DNA from: Maribacter algicola
Lineage (GTDB): Bacteria > Bacteroidota > Bacteroidia > Flavobacteriales > Flavobacteriaceae
Assembly: GCF_003933245.1 (NCBI RefSeq)
Contig: NZ_QUSX01000001.1
Location: forward strand, 868,001 to 932,000
DNA length: 64,000 nucleotides
Direction: 5' to 3'
Every line of letters begins with the position of its first letter. The stretch's first letter is position 1. The notes beneath the pieces were generated by a model. The model searched no databases, had not been told where the DNA came from, and was given only the letters and a program-made list of their open reading frames with translations. Of this stretch, positions 9,343-17,477 are shown piece after piece. The translations under genes and the position numbers were made by a program.

Positions 9343-9371
9343 AAGTTACATTGCTACAAGAAAACGACAGT

Positions 9372-10616
9372 CTAAAGACCGGCATTTTCCTTTTCCAAAT
9401 CCGTAATGTGGGCTACGGTGCGAACTAACCGATGATGGTTTTTTACGAACGGATTGGTCTTGTCCCACACATAACCGGCCAGTACGGAACAAATTTGTTC
9501 CTTGATAAGCGGATTTTCAGAATCGGTAAAGAATATCTTTTGAAGGTTTCCCGTATACCATTCCTTCACATAGGTAGAAAATACCTCTACTCCTTCCAAC
9601 ATGTATTGGGAATACTCGGTTTCCCAATCCACTTCTTCCCCCCTAAGTTCTTTGGCTATCAATTTTGCCGATACATGCGCAGATTCCGTTGCAAAAGTGA
9701 CTCCGGAAGAAAAAACGGGATCTAGAAACTCCGCACTATTCCCTGTAAGCACAAAACCCTTGCCATAAAGCTGTTTCACAGATTTGGCAATGTTCTTGAT
9801 CATTTTGGGTTCAAAGACGTAGGGCAGAGCTTCAAACCTATCATGGTAGTGGTCGCTCAATTTCATCAAATTCCTAAGCCTATTCTCCATGGTTCCTTCA
9901 AAGGACTCCAAATACTCCGTGGGCCCTACATATCCAATACTTGTATATCCATTTGAAAAGGGTATGACCCATAACCAGGTTTCCTGGCTTACGATATCAA
10001 AAGTAATGCGATGCCCTTCCCATCCGCTGGGTCTCCTTATATCCTTTACATGGGTAAAAATGGAGGAATGTTTAGGTATTTCCGAGGGTTTTTCCAGGTC
10101 GAGCAATCTGGGTAGCACCCTTCCAAAACCACTGGAATCTATAATAAATTTGGCCTCTATCTCAGAAGAATTGCCTTCTTGGTCCGTAATTGTGGTAACC
10201 GAATGATTCTCTTTGAAATCCACCGCCAATACCTCTTTTTCAAATTCGATGTCTACCCCACGTTTCAGTAGTTCATCCGTTAATGTCTTATCAAATTCCG
10301 CCCTGGGAACCTGCCAAGTCCAATCCCACCCTTTGGTATGTTTTTTACTAAAATCAAACTCACAAACTTTAGCACCTTGCAAGAAACGGGCACCTGTTTT
10401 GATTTCAAAGTTCTTTTCCTTAAGGCAATCAAGCAGGCCAACGGCCTCAAAATGATCCATGCACCTGGGTATCAAACTTTCCCCAATGACAAACCTGGGA
10501 AATTTGTTTTTCTCAACAACCTTGACAGAAATACCCTCATTAAAAAGGTAGGCGGCCGCAACGGAACCGGAAGGTCCGGCACCGATCACCAATACGTCTG
10601 TTTTTTCTTTTTTCAT
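9372..10616 (-). CDS. FAD-dependent halogenase-like oxidoreductase of the flexirubin cluster
   Basis: A 414-residue flavoprotein of the flavin-dependent halogenase/hydroxylase superfamily. Residues 8-17 (VLVIGAGPSG) form the Rossmann FAD site, RFVIGESLIPR follows at 41-51, Lys73 in FEIKTGARF aligns with the halogenase active-site lysine, and WLWVIP (214-219) matches the WxWxIP signature. LDPVFSSGV closes the FAD site. It is divergent from the tyrosine ammonia-lyase operon, separated by 118 bases. Flexirubins are often ring-chlorinated, hydroxylated or methylated, so halogenation or hydroxylation of the aryl ring is the likely role (inference). Geranylgeranyl-reductase-like activity is the main alternative. 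Confidence 0.85.
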   Translation of the reverse strand: MKKEKTDVLVIGAGPSGSVAAAYLFNEGISVKVVEKNKFPRFVIGESLIPRCMDHFEAVGLLDCLKEKNFEIKTGARFLQGAKVCEFDFSKKHTKGWDWTWQVPRAEFDKTLTDELLKRGVDIEFEKEVLAVDFKENHSVTTITDQEGNSSEIEAKFIIDSSGFGRVLPRLLDLEKPSEIPKHSSIFTHVKDIRRPSGWEGHRITFDIVSQETWLWVIPFSNGYTSIGYVGPTEYLESFEGTMENRLRNLMKLSDHYHDRFEALPYVFEPKMIKNIAKSVKQLYGKGFVLTGNSAEFLDPVFSSGVTFATESAHVSAKLIAKELRGEEVDWETEYSQYMLEGVEVFSTYVKEWYTGNLQKIFFTDSENPLIKEQICSVLAGYVWDKTNPFVKNHHRLVRTVAHITDLEKENAGL

Positions 10617-10664
10617 TTAAAAATGATTTCCATGACAATCATGAACCTAATTCACTAATTATTT

Positions 10665-10672
10665 TAAATTTG
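10665..10672 (+). promoter_or_regulatory. Candidate -7 promoter element of the flexirubin operon
   Basis: TAAATTTG is a perfect match to TAnnTTTG, 62 bases upstream of the ammonia-lyase ATG, giving a leader of about 55 bases. A -33 TTG is not obvious. Within the leader, TAAGGT (10699-10704) and ACCTTA (10714-10719) form a perfect 6-base inverted repeat that could fold in the mRNA or bind a regulator. Confidence 0.45.
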
Positions 10673-10734
10673 CCCAAAAGAGACTTAATTTTAAAGACTA
10701 AGGTATTATTAAAACCTTATAGAATCAACCATAC

Positions 10735-12270
10735 ATGCCAGAAATTAAAGGAAGTCTAGGAATACAGGATTTTTACGATGTAATTTTTGACCAAAAGTCC
10801 ATTACTCTTTCCAAAGTACTATTAGACACCGTAGAGGAAAGTCATAATTTCTTAAAGGAATTCTCTAAAAATAAGATTATTTATGGAGTGAATACAGGCT
10901 TCGGCCCCATGGCCCAATATAAAATAAAGGATTCACAAACCCTTCAATTGCAATATAATCTTATCCGAAGTCATGCCTCCGGTACGGCGAATCCCATTGA
11001 ACCAAAATATGTTAGGGCGGCCATGTTGGCCCGCCTGAATACCCTAAGTTTAGGCAATTCTGGAGTTCATGTCTCCGTCATAGAAGTAATGGCACAATTG
11101 CTGAACAAGAACATCGTTCCATTAATTTATGAACATGGTGGTGTTGGCGCCAGTGGCGATCTTGTGCAATTGGCCCATTTGGCATTGGTCTTGATCGGCG
11201 AAGGCGAAGTATTTTACAATGGGGAAAGAAGGCCAACTAAAGAGGTATTTGAAATAGAAGGCATCAGCCCTATAAAAATAGCCTTAAGGGAAGGTCTGGG
11301 TCTTATGAATGGAACTTCGGTAATGACCGGTATAGGTATCGTGAACACAATCTATACCAGAAGATTATTGGAATGGGCCATTGCCTGTTCATCGGCCATC
11401 AATGAAATTATGCAGGCGTATGACGACCATCTATCGGAAGAACTCAATCTAACCAAAAAACATAAAGGCCAAAGGGAAATAGCCCGGGCCATGCGTAGTC
11501 ATTTGGTGGACAGTTCCCTCACAAGAAAGAGAGAACATCATCTTTATACTTCCATTGACGAGGTATCCGTTTTTGAGGAAAAGGTCCAGGAATATTATTC
11601 CATACGATGCGTTCCGCAGATTTTGGGACCCGTTTGGGACACACTCAATGAGGTAGAGCGCATCTTAATGGAAGAGGTGAATTCCGCCAATGACAATCCC
11701 ATTGTGGACGTGGAAAAAAAACATGTATATCACGGCGGTAATTTCCACGGCGATTACGTTTCCTTGGAAATGGACAAGCTGAAAATTGTGGTTACCAAGT
11801 TGAGTATGTTGGCAGAAAGACAGCTTAACTATTTATTAAATTCTAAATTGAACAATATCTTGCCTCCTTTCGTTAATTTAGGTACATTAGGTCTGAATTT
11901 TGGCATGCAGGGGGTTCAGTTCACCGCGACTTCCACTACTGCGGAAAATCAAATGTTGTCCAACCCTATGTATGTTCATAGTATCCCTAACAACAACGAC
12001 AATCAAGATATTGTAAGCATGGGTACCAATGCAGCCCTCATCACCAAAAAAGTAATTGAAAATGCCTATGAGGTCGTTGCCATAGAAATGATAACCATTG
12101 TTCAAGCGATTGAATATCTTGAAATGGCCAACAAGGTTTCTTCCAAAACCAAAAAAATGTACGATGCGGTTCGTAACATAGTTCCCCCATTCAAAGAGGA
12201 TGAGATTATGTATCCTTATGTAAATCAAGTAAAGAACTATATTATTAACCATCAAAATATAAAATCATGA
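10735..12270 (+). CDS. Tyrosine ammonia-lyase (aromatic amino acid lyase, MIO enzyme)
   Basis: Deaminates an aromatic amino acid to the aryl-acrylate starter; here most likely tyrosine to 4-coumarate for the aryl polyene arm of flexirubin. The 511-residue protein carries the Ala139-Ser140-Gly141 triad that cyclises to the MIO cofactor (GGVGASGDLVQLAH), Tyr50 in YGVNTGFG and NSANDNPI. It resembles closely the characterised Flavobacterium johnsoniae tyrosine ammonia-lyase as I recall that sequence, including the Ser79-His80 pair in NLIRSHASG. Histidine ammonia-lyase is the alternative, but no hut genes are nearby and the pigment context argues against it. It overlaps the WG-repeat gene by 4 bases (ATGA). 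Confidence 0.93.
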   Translation: MPEIKGSLGIQDFYDVIFDQKSITLSKVLLDTVEESHNFLKEFSKNKIIYGVNTGFGPMAQYKIKDSQTLQLQYNLIRSHASGTANPIEPKYVRAAMLARLNTLSLGNSGVHVSVIEVMAQLLNKNIVPLIYEHGGVGASGDLVQLAHLALVLIGEGEVFYNGERRPTKEVFEIEGISPIKIALREGLGLMNGTSVMTGIGIVNTIYTRRLLEWAIACSSAINEIMQAYDDHLSEELNLTKKHKGQREIARAMRSHLVDSSLTRKREHHLYTSIDEVSVFEEKVQEYYSIRCVPQILGPVWDTLNEVERILMEEVNSANDNPIVDVEKKHVYHGGNFHGDYVSLEMDKLKIVVTKLSMLAERQLNYLLNSKLNNILPPFVNLGTLGLNFGMQGVQFTATSTTAENQMLSNPMYVHSIPNNNDNQDIVSMGTNAALITKKVIENAYEVVAIEMITIVQAIEYLEMANKVSSKTKKMYDAVRNIVPPFKEDEIMYPYVNQVKNYIINHQNIKS

Positions 12271-13388
12271 AACGAATTTTAACTTTAACAATCCTTTTTT
12301 CCGTCATCTTTTCCTTTGGACAAGAACTGGCGCTGGTTCGTGAAAACGACCTTTTCGGTTATATTGACACATCGGGCAAATATGTGATCCAGCCCCAATT
12401 TGAAGGAGCCAAAAGCTTCTCGGAAGGATATGCGGCTGCTGAAAAGGACAAAATGTGGGGATACATCAACACGAAAGGGGATTGGGCCATTGAACCAACA
12501 TATGACAAAGTAAAATACTTTAATTCTGGATATGCCTTAGTTTTAAAGGAAGACCGATGGAGATACATCGACCCTAGTGGCAAGGAATTGGAGATTCCCT
12601 CTACGGAGAAATTTTATGACTTTGAGGAAGGCGTGGCCTTTATCCGTCAAGGGGATAAAATAGGGCTGATAGGTACCGATGGGAAAATACTTATGGAACC
12701 CTCCTATGATGAAATAAAATCCTTCAGGGACGGATACGCCAAGGTTCGTAATGGAGAATTATGGGGAATGATTGACAACAAGGGGAAAGTTGTTATCCCC
12801 GTTGAATACGAGGAAATTGGAAATACCTGGAACAAAGCTGGGGTATATGGTAAAAAAGGAGCTGATTTTGGAATCATTCATAATGGGTCCTTTAACGTCA
12901 TCGAAGGTGCAGACAAGGTTTGGAACTTCCATGGAAACTCTGTCCTAACCTATGCCAGAAAGGATAAAATGACCGGTTTTGTAAACTCTAAAGGCGAATG
13001 GGTCATTCAACCTATCTATAAAAAAGCAAGGGCCTTTTCCAATGGGCTAGCGCCGGTAGCGGAAAATAAAGATTGGGGGTATATAAACGAAGAAGGAAAA
13101 ACAGTCATCGATTTCCAATATAAGGACGCAGAAATCTTTTCAGAAAACGGGCTGGCTCCCGTTAAGGATAAGGATTGGGGCTTCATAGATACAAGTGGAA
13201 ACCTAATTATTCCCATGGAATATGATATTACCGCTGGATTGGCCTTTTTGGCCGGAAACAACGACAAGGGTTTTTTGGGTGATTTCGCCCGAATAAAATC
13301 AAAAGATGGTTGGGGCTTTTTTAATACCAAAGGCGAACTACTTGGCAACAAATGGTACCAAAATGCGGAACCATTCGTAAAAAATTAA
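12267..13388 (+). CDS. Secreted WG-repeat protein in the flexirubin operon
   Basis: A 373-residue protein with a signal peptide (MKRILTLTILFSVIFSFG) followed almost entirely by WG beta repeats. Repeated units include FGYIDTSGKYVIQPQF, WGYINTKGDWAIEPTY, WGMIDNKGKVVIPVEY, GFVNSKGEWVIQPIY, WGYINEEGKTVIDFQY and WGFIDTSGNLIIPMEY, roughly 40-50 residues apart, seven to eight in all. WG repeats form beta-rich scaffolds of unknown function. The ATGA overlap with the ammonia-lyase gene indicates translational coupling, so it probably belongs to pigment production or its envelope placement, but no enzymatic motif is visible. Confidence 0.9.
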   Translation: MKRILTLTILFSVIFSFGQELALVRENDLFGYIDTSGKYVIQPQFEGAKSFSEGYAAAEKDKMWGYINTKGDWAIEPTYDKVKYFNSGYALVLKEDRWRYIDPSGKELEIPSTEKFYDFEEGVAFIRQGDKIGLIGTDGKILMEPSYDEIKSFRDGYAKVRNGELWGMIDNKGKVVIPVEYEEIGNTWNKAGVYGKKGADFGIIHNGSFNVIEGADKVWNFHGNSVLTYARKDKMTGFVNSKGEWVIQPIYKKARAFSNGLAPVAENKDWGYINEEGKTVIDFQYKDAEIFSENGLAPVKDKDWGFIDTSGNLIIPMEYDITAGLAFLAGNNDKGFLGDFARIKSKDGWGFFNTKGELLGNKWYQNAEPFVKN

Positions 13389-13401
13389 TATCCGTTTTTT
13401 A

Positions 13402-14148
13402 ATGGGAGAGGAAAAAATCAAATACGCCTTGGTCACGGGTGGATCTAGGGGAATTGGAAGGGCCATTTGTTTGCAACTTGCCAAGGATTTAGAATATCAG
13501 CTTTTAATCAATTACAATGGTAACAGGAAAGCTGCGGAGGAAACACTGAGGATGGTCCAGGAAGTGGGTGGTTCAGGACAAATCCTACAATTCAATGTAA
13601 CCGATTCCCAAGCGGTAAAAAATACATTGGACGATTGGCATGACAAAAATAAAAACGCCGTTATCGAGGTATTGGTGAACAATGCAGGTATCAAGAAGGA
13701 CGGACTCTTCATGTGGATGTCCATGGAGGACTGGTCCTCTGTTATCAATACAAGCCTCAACGGATTTTATAATGTCACCAATGCCCTCATTCAAAAATTG
13801 TTGACAAATAGATACGGCAGGATAATAAATATAGTTTCCGTATCCGGACTCAAGGGAACCCCAGGACAAACGAATTATTCAGCGGCAAAAAGTGCCGTAA
13901 TTGGTGCGACCAAGGCCTTGGCACAGGAAGTAGCCAAGAGAAAGATAACTGTAAATGCGGTTGCCCCCGGATTTATAGAAACAGATATGACGGAGGATTT
14001 GGATGAATTGGAACTAAAAAAGATGATACCCGTAAACAGATTTGGGAAACCCGAAGAAGTGGCCCATGTCGTTTCATTTTTAGCTTCGGACAAAACATCC
14101 TATATTACGGGCGAAGTAATTAATATAAACGGAGGTATTTATTCCTGA
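13402..14148 (+). CDS. 3-oxoacyl-ACP reductase, FabG-type SDR
   Basis: A 248-residue classical short-chain dehydrogenase. The NAD(P) site is TGGSRGIGRAICLQLA (residues 13-28), followed by VLVNNAGIKKDGL, the catalytic Ser of IVSVSGLKG and YSAAK for the Tyr-Lys pair; the C terminus YITGEVININGGIYS is typical of FabG. It reduces beta-ketoacyl-ACP to beta-hydroxyacyl-ACP, the first reductive step of each polyene or alkyl extension cycle (the ApeQ role in aryl polyene systems). It is the only ketoreductase seen in the cluster, so it probably serves both arms. It starts 13 bases after the WG-repeat gene. Confidence 0.94.
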   Translation: MGEEKIKYALVTGGSRGIGRAICLQLAKDLEYQLLINYNGNRKAAEETLRMVQEVGGSGQILQFNVTDSQAVKNTLDDWHDKNKNAVIEVLVNNAGIKKDGLFMWMSMEDWSSVINTSLNGFYNVTNALIQKLLTNRYGRIINIVSVSGLKGTPGQTNYSAAKSAVIGATKALAQEVAKRKITVNAVAPGFIETDMTEDLDELELKKMIPVNRFGKPEEVAHVVSFLASDKTSYITGEVININGGIYS

Positions 14149-14170
14149 TGAATTGAAAACGTAGAGGCTG

Positions 14171-15388
14171 ATGAAGAGAGTCGTGATCACGGGCATGGGC
14201 ATTTATTCCTGTATTGGGAAGAATCTGGAGGAAGTTAAGCAGTCCCTATATCATGGAAAATCAGGGATTGGTATCGACCCCCTTCGAACAGAATTTGGGT
14301 TTAGATCCCCCCTAACCGGTATTGTGGAGGACCCTGATTTAAAAAAATTGCTTTCCCGAAGACAACGGATCAGCATGGGCGAGGAGAGCAGGTATGCCTA
14401 TGTCGCCACCCTCGAGGCCATGAAAAAGGCCGGAATTACCGAAGACTTTTTTGAACAAAACGAAGTTGGGATCATATATGGAAATGACAGCACTGCATTG
14501 TCCGTTGTTGAATCCGTAGACATTATTAAAGAGAAAAAAGACACCACCCTTGTTGGCTCAGGTGCCATTTTTAAGGCCATGAACTCTACGGTGACCATGA
14601 ACCTTTCCACAATTTTTAAGCTCAAAGGTATTAATTTGACATTAAGCGCGGCATGTGCGAGCGGCTCACACTCCATAGGCCTTGCCTACCATTTAATAAA
14701 AAGCGGACTGCAAGATTGTATCATCGTAGGGGGAGCACAGGAGACCAATCACATATCCATGGCCAGTTTTGATGGTCTTGGCGTTTTTGGCATCCGTCCA
14801 GATGACGCAACAAAGGCCTCAAGACCCTTTGACCTAGATAGAAATGGTTTAATTCCCAGTGGCGGTGGGGCTACCTTGATTTTGGAAAGTTATGATAGTG
14901 CCGTTCTAAGGGGCGCACCAATTCTGGGCGAGGTCATTGGTTATGGCTTTTCATCCAATGGGGACCATATCTCTACCCCCAATGTTGAAGGACCCTCAAG
15001 GGCGATGCAGAGAGCGTTGGAAGATGCCAAAATGGATGCGGGGGACATTGACTATGTAAACGCCCACGCCACCTCGACCCCGGTAGGGGACGCCAATGAG
15101 GCCAAAGCCCTTTTTGAGGTATTTGGTAAAAGCAACCCGCTCATAAGCTCCACTAAATCCATGACTGGACACGAATGTTGGATGGCAGGCGCAAGTGAGG
15201 TCATTTACTCTATGTTGATGATGGAACATAGCTTTGTGGCACCTAACATAAACCTTGAAAATCCAGACGAGGACTCCGCAAAACTTAACTTGGCCAACAA
15301 AACCATAGATAAAAAAATTGATGTATTTTTGTCCAATTCATTTGGATTTGGCGGAACCAACTCCGCACTTATTATTAAAAAATGTTGA
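14171..15388 (+). CDS. Beta-ketoacyl-ACP synthase, FabF-type (first ketosynthase)
   Basis: A 405-residue condensing enzyme with an intact Cys-His-His triad: Cys162 in LSAACASGSHSIG, the histidine of NAHATSTPVGD and the histidine of TGHECWMAGASE, plus the C-terminal NSFGFGGTN glycine loop. It condenses malonyl-ACP onto a growing acyl chain in the cytoplasm. Directly followed by an ACP gene, it fits the initiating or dialkylresorcinol-chain ketosynthase of a type II system, but which chain it builds cannot be told from sequence. Start ATG 14171 gives the usual MKRVVITGMG. Confidence 0.94.
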   Translation: MKRVVITGMGIYSCIGKNLEEVKQSLYHGKSGIGIDPLRTEFGFRSPLTGIVEDPDLKKLLSRRQRISMGEESRYAYVATLEAMKKAGITEDFFEQNEVGIIYGNDSTALSVVESVDIIKEKKDTTLVGSGAIFKAMNSTVTMNLSTIFKLKGINLTLSAACASGSHSIGLAYHLIKSGLQDCIIVGGAQETNHISMASFDGLGVFGIRPDDATKASRPFDLDRNGLIPSGGGATLILESYDSAVLRGAPILGEVIGYGFSSNGDHISTPNVEGPSRAMQRALEDAKMDAGDIDYVNAHATSTPVGDANEAKALFEVFGKSNPLISSTKSMTGHECWMAGASEVIYSMLMMEHSFVAPNINLENPDEDSAKLNLANKTIDKKIDVFLSNSFGFGGTNSALIIKKC

Positions 15389-15396
15389 CCAACAGT

Positions 15397-15642
15397 ATGA
15401 TGACCAAACAAACCATTATTGAGAAGATCAACGACTTCTTGATAGAAGATTTTGAAGTAGGGGAGGAAGAATTGGAACCCAATGCAAACCTTAAGGACAC
15501 CATTGGCCTTGACAGCTTGGACTTTGTGGATTTGGTCGTTGCAGTGGAAAGTAATTTTGGGGTTAAATTGGTTGGAGAAGACTTTGTAAACGTTATTACC
15601 CTTCAGGATTTCTACAACCTAATTGAAAGAAAACTGGACTAA
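15397..15642 (+). CDS. Acyl carrier protein (first)
   Basis: A short acidic helical protein of about 81 residues with the phosphopantetheine attachment site in IGLDSLDFVDLVV (the serine of DSL). It carries malonyl or growing acyl chains for the pigment ketosynthases. Three in-frame ATGs are available (15382, 15397, 15400). The first overlaps the ketosynthase stop by 7 bases, while the later ones start near MTKQTIIEKINDF, which better matches usual ACP length, so 15397 is taken with low certainty. Confidence 0.93.
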   Translation: MMTKQTIIEKINDFLIEDFEVGEEELEPNANLKDTIGLDSLDFVDLVVAVESNFGVKLVGEDFVNVITLQDFYNLIERKLD

Positions 15643-15666
15643 ACCCAAACCTTACAATCTAGATGA

Positions 15667-16554
15667 ATGGCGACTGAGTGGGAAGGAAAATCTAAAGGTA
15701 CCGTCCTAGGCTATAAGCTATACATCTTTTTCCTCAATACTTTTGGACTAGGAGTCGCCTACTTTGTCCTAAGGTTCGTGGTATTTTATTACTTTTTGTT
15801 CTCCTATAAAAGTTCCAGATCCATTTTCTATTATTTCAACAGAAGACTCAAATACGCCAAGCTGAAAAGCATAGCCGCTATTTACCAAAGCTATTATATG
15901 CTTGGCAAGGTACTTACTGATAGGGTTGCCATTTCAACAAAATTCCGGGAGGTCTATCACTACACACATGATGGAATAGAACACATTGACGAATTGCTCA
16001 AACAGAACAAGGGCGGAATATTGATCAGTGGCCACATTGGAAATTTTGAAGTATCCCATTATTTTCTTGAAAACCGATACTCTATCTCCAAAATTTTCAT
16101 GGTGACCACACATGCGGAACATGAGAATATTAAGGAGTACATGGACGGCATTGTTGCAAAATCCTCCATGGAATTTATTGTGGTACGTGAAGACATGTCG
16201 CATATTTTTGAGATTCACACTGCTCTGGGCCAAGGGGGGTTAGTCGTTTTTACAGGAGATCGATACCTCCCTGGAACCAAAACCCTAAAACAGGAATTTT
16301 TAGGCGCCGAAGCAGAATTTCCATTGGGACCCTATCTATTAGCTACCCGTTTAAAGGTACCGGTGCTATTCGTATATGTTTTGAAAGGGCCTAAAAAAGA
16401 ATATCATCTGTATGCAAAAAAAGCGATTGCCAAGGCACGGGATCCGCAAGCCCTACTAAGTGAATTCACCCAAAGTATGGAATGGATTTTAGAAAGGTAT
16501 CCCTATCAGTGGTTCAATTATTTTGACTTTTGGAAAGACAGTCTAAAGAAATGA
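15667..16554 (+). CDS. LpxL/HtrB-like acyltransferase of the flexirubin cluster
   Basis: A 295-residue protein of the lipid A biosynthesis (LpxL/HtrB) acyltransferase family. A hydrophobic N-terminal segment (about 15-45) anchors it to the inner membrane. The active-site motif is GILISGHIGNFEV, an HxxxxD/E-like block with His and Asn-Phe-Glu, followed by GGLVVFTGDRYLPGTKT and PLGPYLLATRLKVPVLFVYV. In this setting it may move a pigment acyl chain from ACP rather than acylate lipid A (inference). The ATG at 15667 is used because the nearby ATG at 15663 runs at once into a stop. It overlaps darA by 4 bases (ATGA). Confidence 0.88.
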   Translation: MATEWEGKSKGTVLGYKLYIFFLNTFGLGVAYFVLRFVVFYYFLFSYKSSRSIFYYFNRRLKYAKLKSIAAIYQSYYMLGKVLTDRVAISTKFREVYHYTHDGIEHIDELLKQNKGGILISGHIGNFEVSHYFLENRYSISKIFMVTTHAEHENIKEYMDGIVAKSSMEFIVVREDMSHIFEIHTALGQGGLVVFTGDRYLPGTKTLKQEFLGAEAEFPLGPYLLATRLKVPVLFVYVLKGPKKEYHLYAKKAIAKARDPQALLSEFTQSMEWILERYPYQWFNYFDFWKDSLKK

Positions 16555-17477
16555 AGGAAGTTTTAATTATATACTATTCCCAAACCGGACAGTTATTGAC
16601 CATACTGGAAAATATCGCAAGAAACATCCAAGGCGATAATGTTCGTATTTCCTATTATGAAATAGTGCCGAAACCAACCTATGACTTTCCCTGGAAGAAG
16701 GAAAAATTCTATGATAGCTTTCCGGAATCTTTTCTTCAGATTCCAACTGATTTTGAATCTCCATCCAAAACGATTTTGGACAAAAAGTACGATTTGGTGC
16801 TTTTGGGCTATCCGGTCTGGTATTTGACACCATCGATACCCATAAACTCTTTTTTGAAATCCTCCGATGCAAAATTCCTCCTTGGGGACACTCCTGTGGT
16901 CACCGTAGTAGCCTGTAGAAATATGTGGATCATGGCCCAAGAGAAAATGAAGAAACTCTTGCTTGATGTTGGGGCAAAATTAGTGGGACATATCGCCTTG
17001 GTAGATAGAAATATCAATCATATAAGTGTGATTACGATTGCGCATTGGATGTTTTCGGGCAAAAAGGACCGGTATTTGGGAATTTTTCCAAAACCCGGGG
17101 TGTCTGACAAGGATATTAAAGAAGCGGAGCGATTTGGGGCTCCCATAAAGAAAGCCCTGCTATCCAATAATTATGACGCCCTTCAAAATGAGATTTTAGC
17201 CCTTAACGGGGTTAGCATAAATCCCTTTCTCATAATGACCGATAAAAGGGGAAACGTACTTTTTTCCAAATGGGCGAACCACATTATCAAGAAAGGAGAA
17301 CCCGGAAATCCCAAACGCCTCAAATGGATTGGTTTCTTCAAAATTTATTTGTTATTTGCTATTTGGGTCATAGCCCCTATAGTTTTTATCGTATTTTTGC
17401 TGACTTATTTGCCGAGCTACAAACGAAGAAGAAATGATAAAGCCTATTATTCTTCGGTTGCGTTAAAAGAGAATTGA
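16551..17477 (+). CDS. darA: DarA-like flavodoxin-fold dialkylresorcinol aromatase
   Basis: A 308-residue protein starting MKEVLIIYYSQTGQLLT, a flavodoxin FMN phosphate-binding loop, with LGYPVWYLTPSIP as the second FMN loop and VVACRNMWIMAQEKM after it. Two hydrophobic stretches near the C terminus (about 263-290) suggest membrane association. In the characterised dialkylresorcinol pathway DarA aromatises the cyclohexanedione made by DarB; an FMN fold fits that oxidation. The ATG at 16551 overlaps the preceding stop; an upstream TTG at 16530 is not needed. The stop shares a base with the darB start (TGATG), so the pair is translationally coupled. Confidence 0.88.
   Translation: MKEVLIIYYSQTGQLLTILENIARNIQGDNVRISYYEIVPKPTYDFPWKKEKFYDSFPESFLQIPTDFESPSKTILDKKYDLVLLGYPVWYLTPSIPINSFLKSSDAKFLLGDTPVVTVVACRNMWIMAQEKMKKLLLDVGAKLVGHIALVDRNINHISVITIAHWMFSGKKDRYLGIFPKPGVSDKDIKEAERFGAPIKKALLSNNYDALQNEILALNGVSINPFLIMTDKRGNVLFSKWANHIIKKGEPGNPKRLKWIGFFKIYLLFAIWVIAPIVFIVFLLTYLPSYKRRRNDKAYYSSVALKEN

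Noticed and set aside
10735-12270. Calling the ammonia-lyase a histidine-degradation enzyme (hutH)
   Set aside because: No hutU, hutI or hutG nearby, and both sequence and pigment context favour tyrosine ammonia-lyase.
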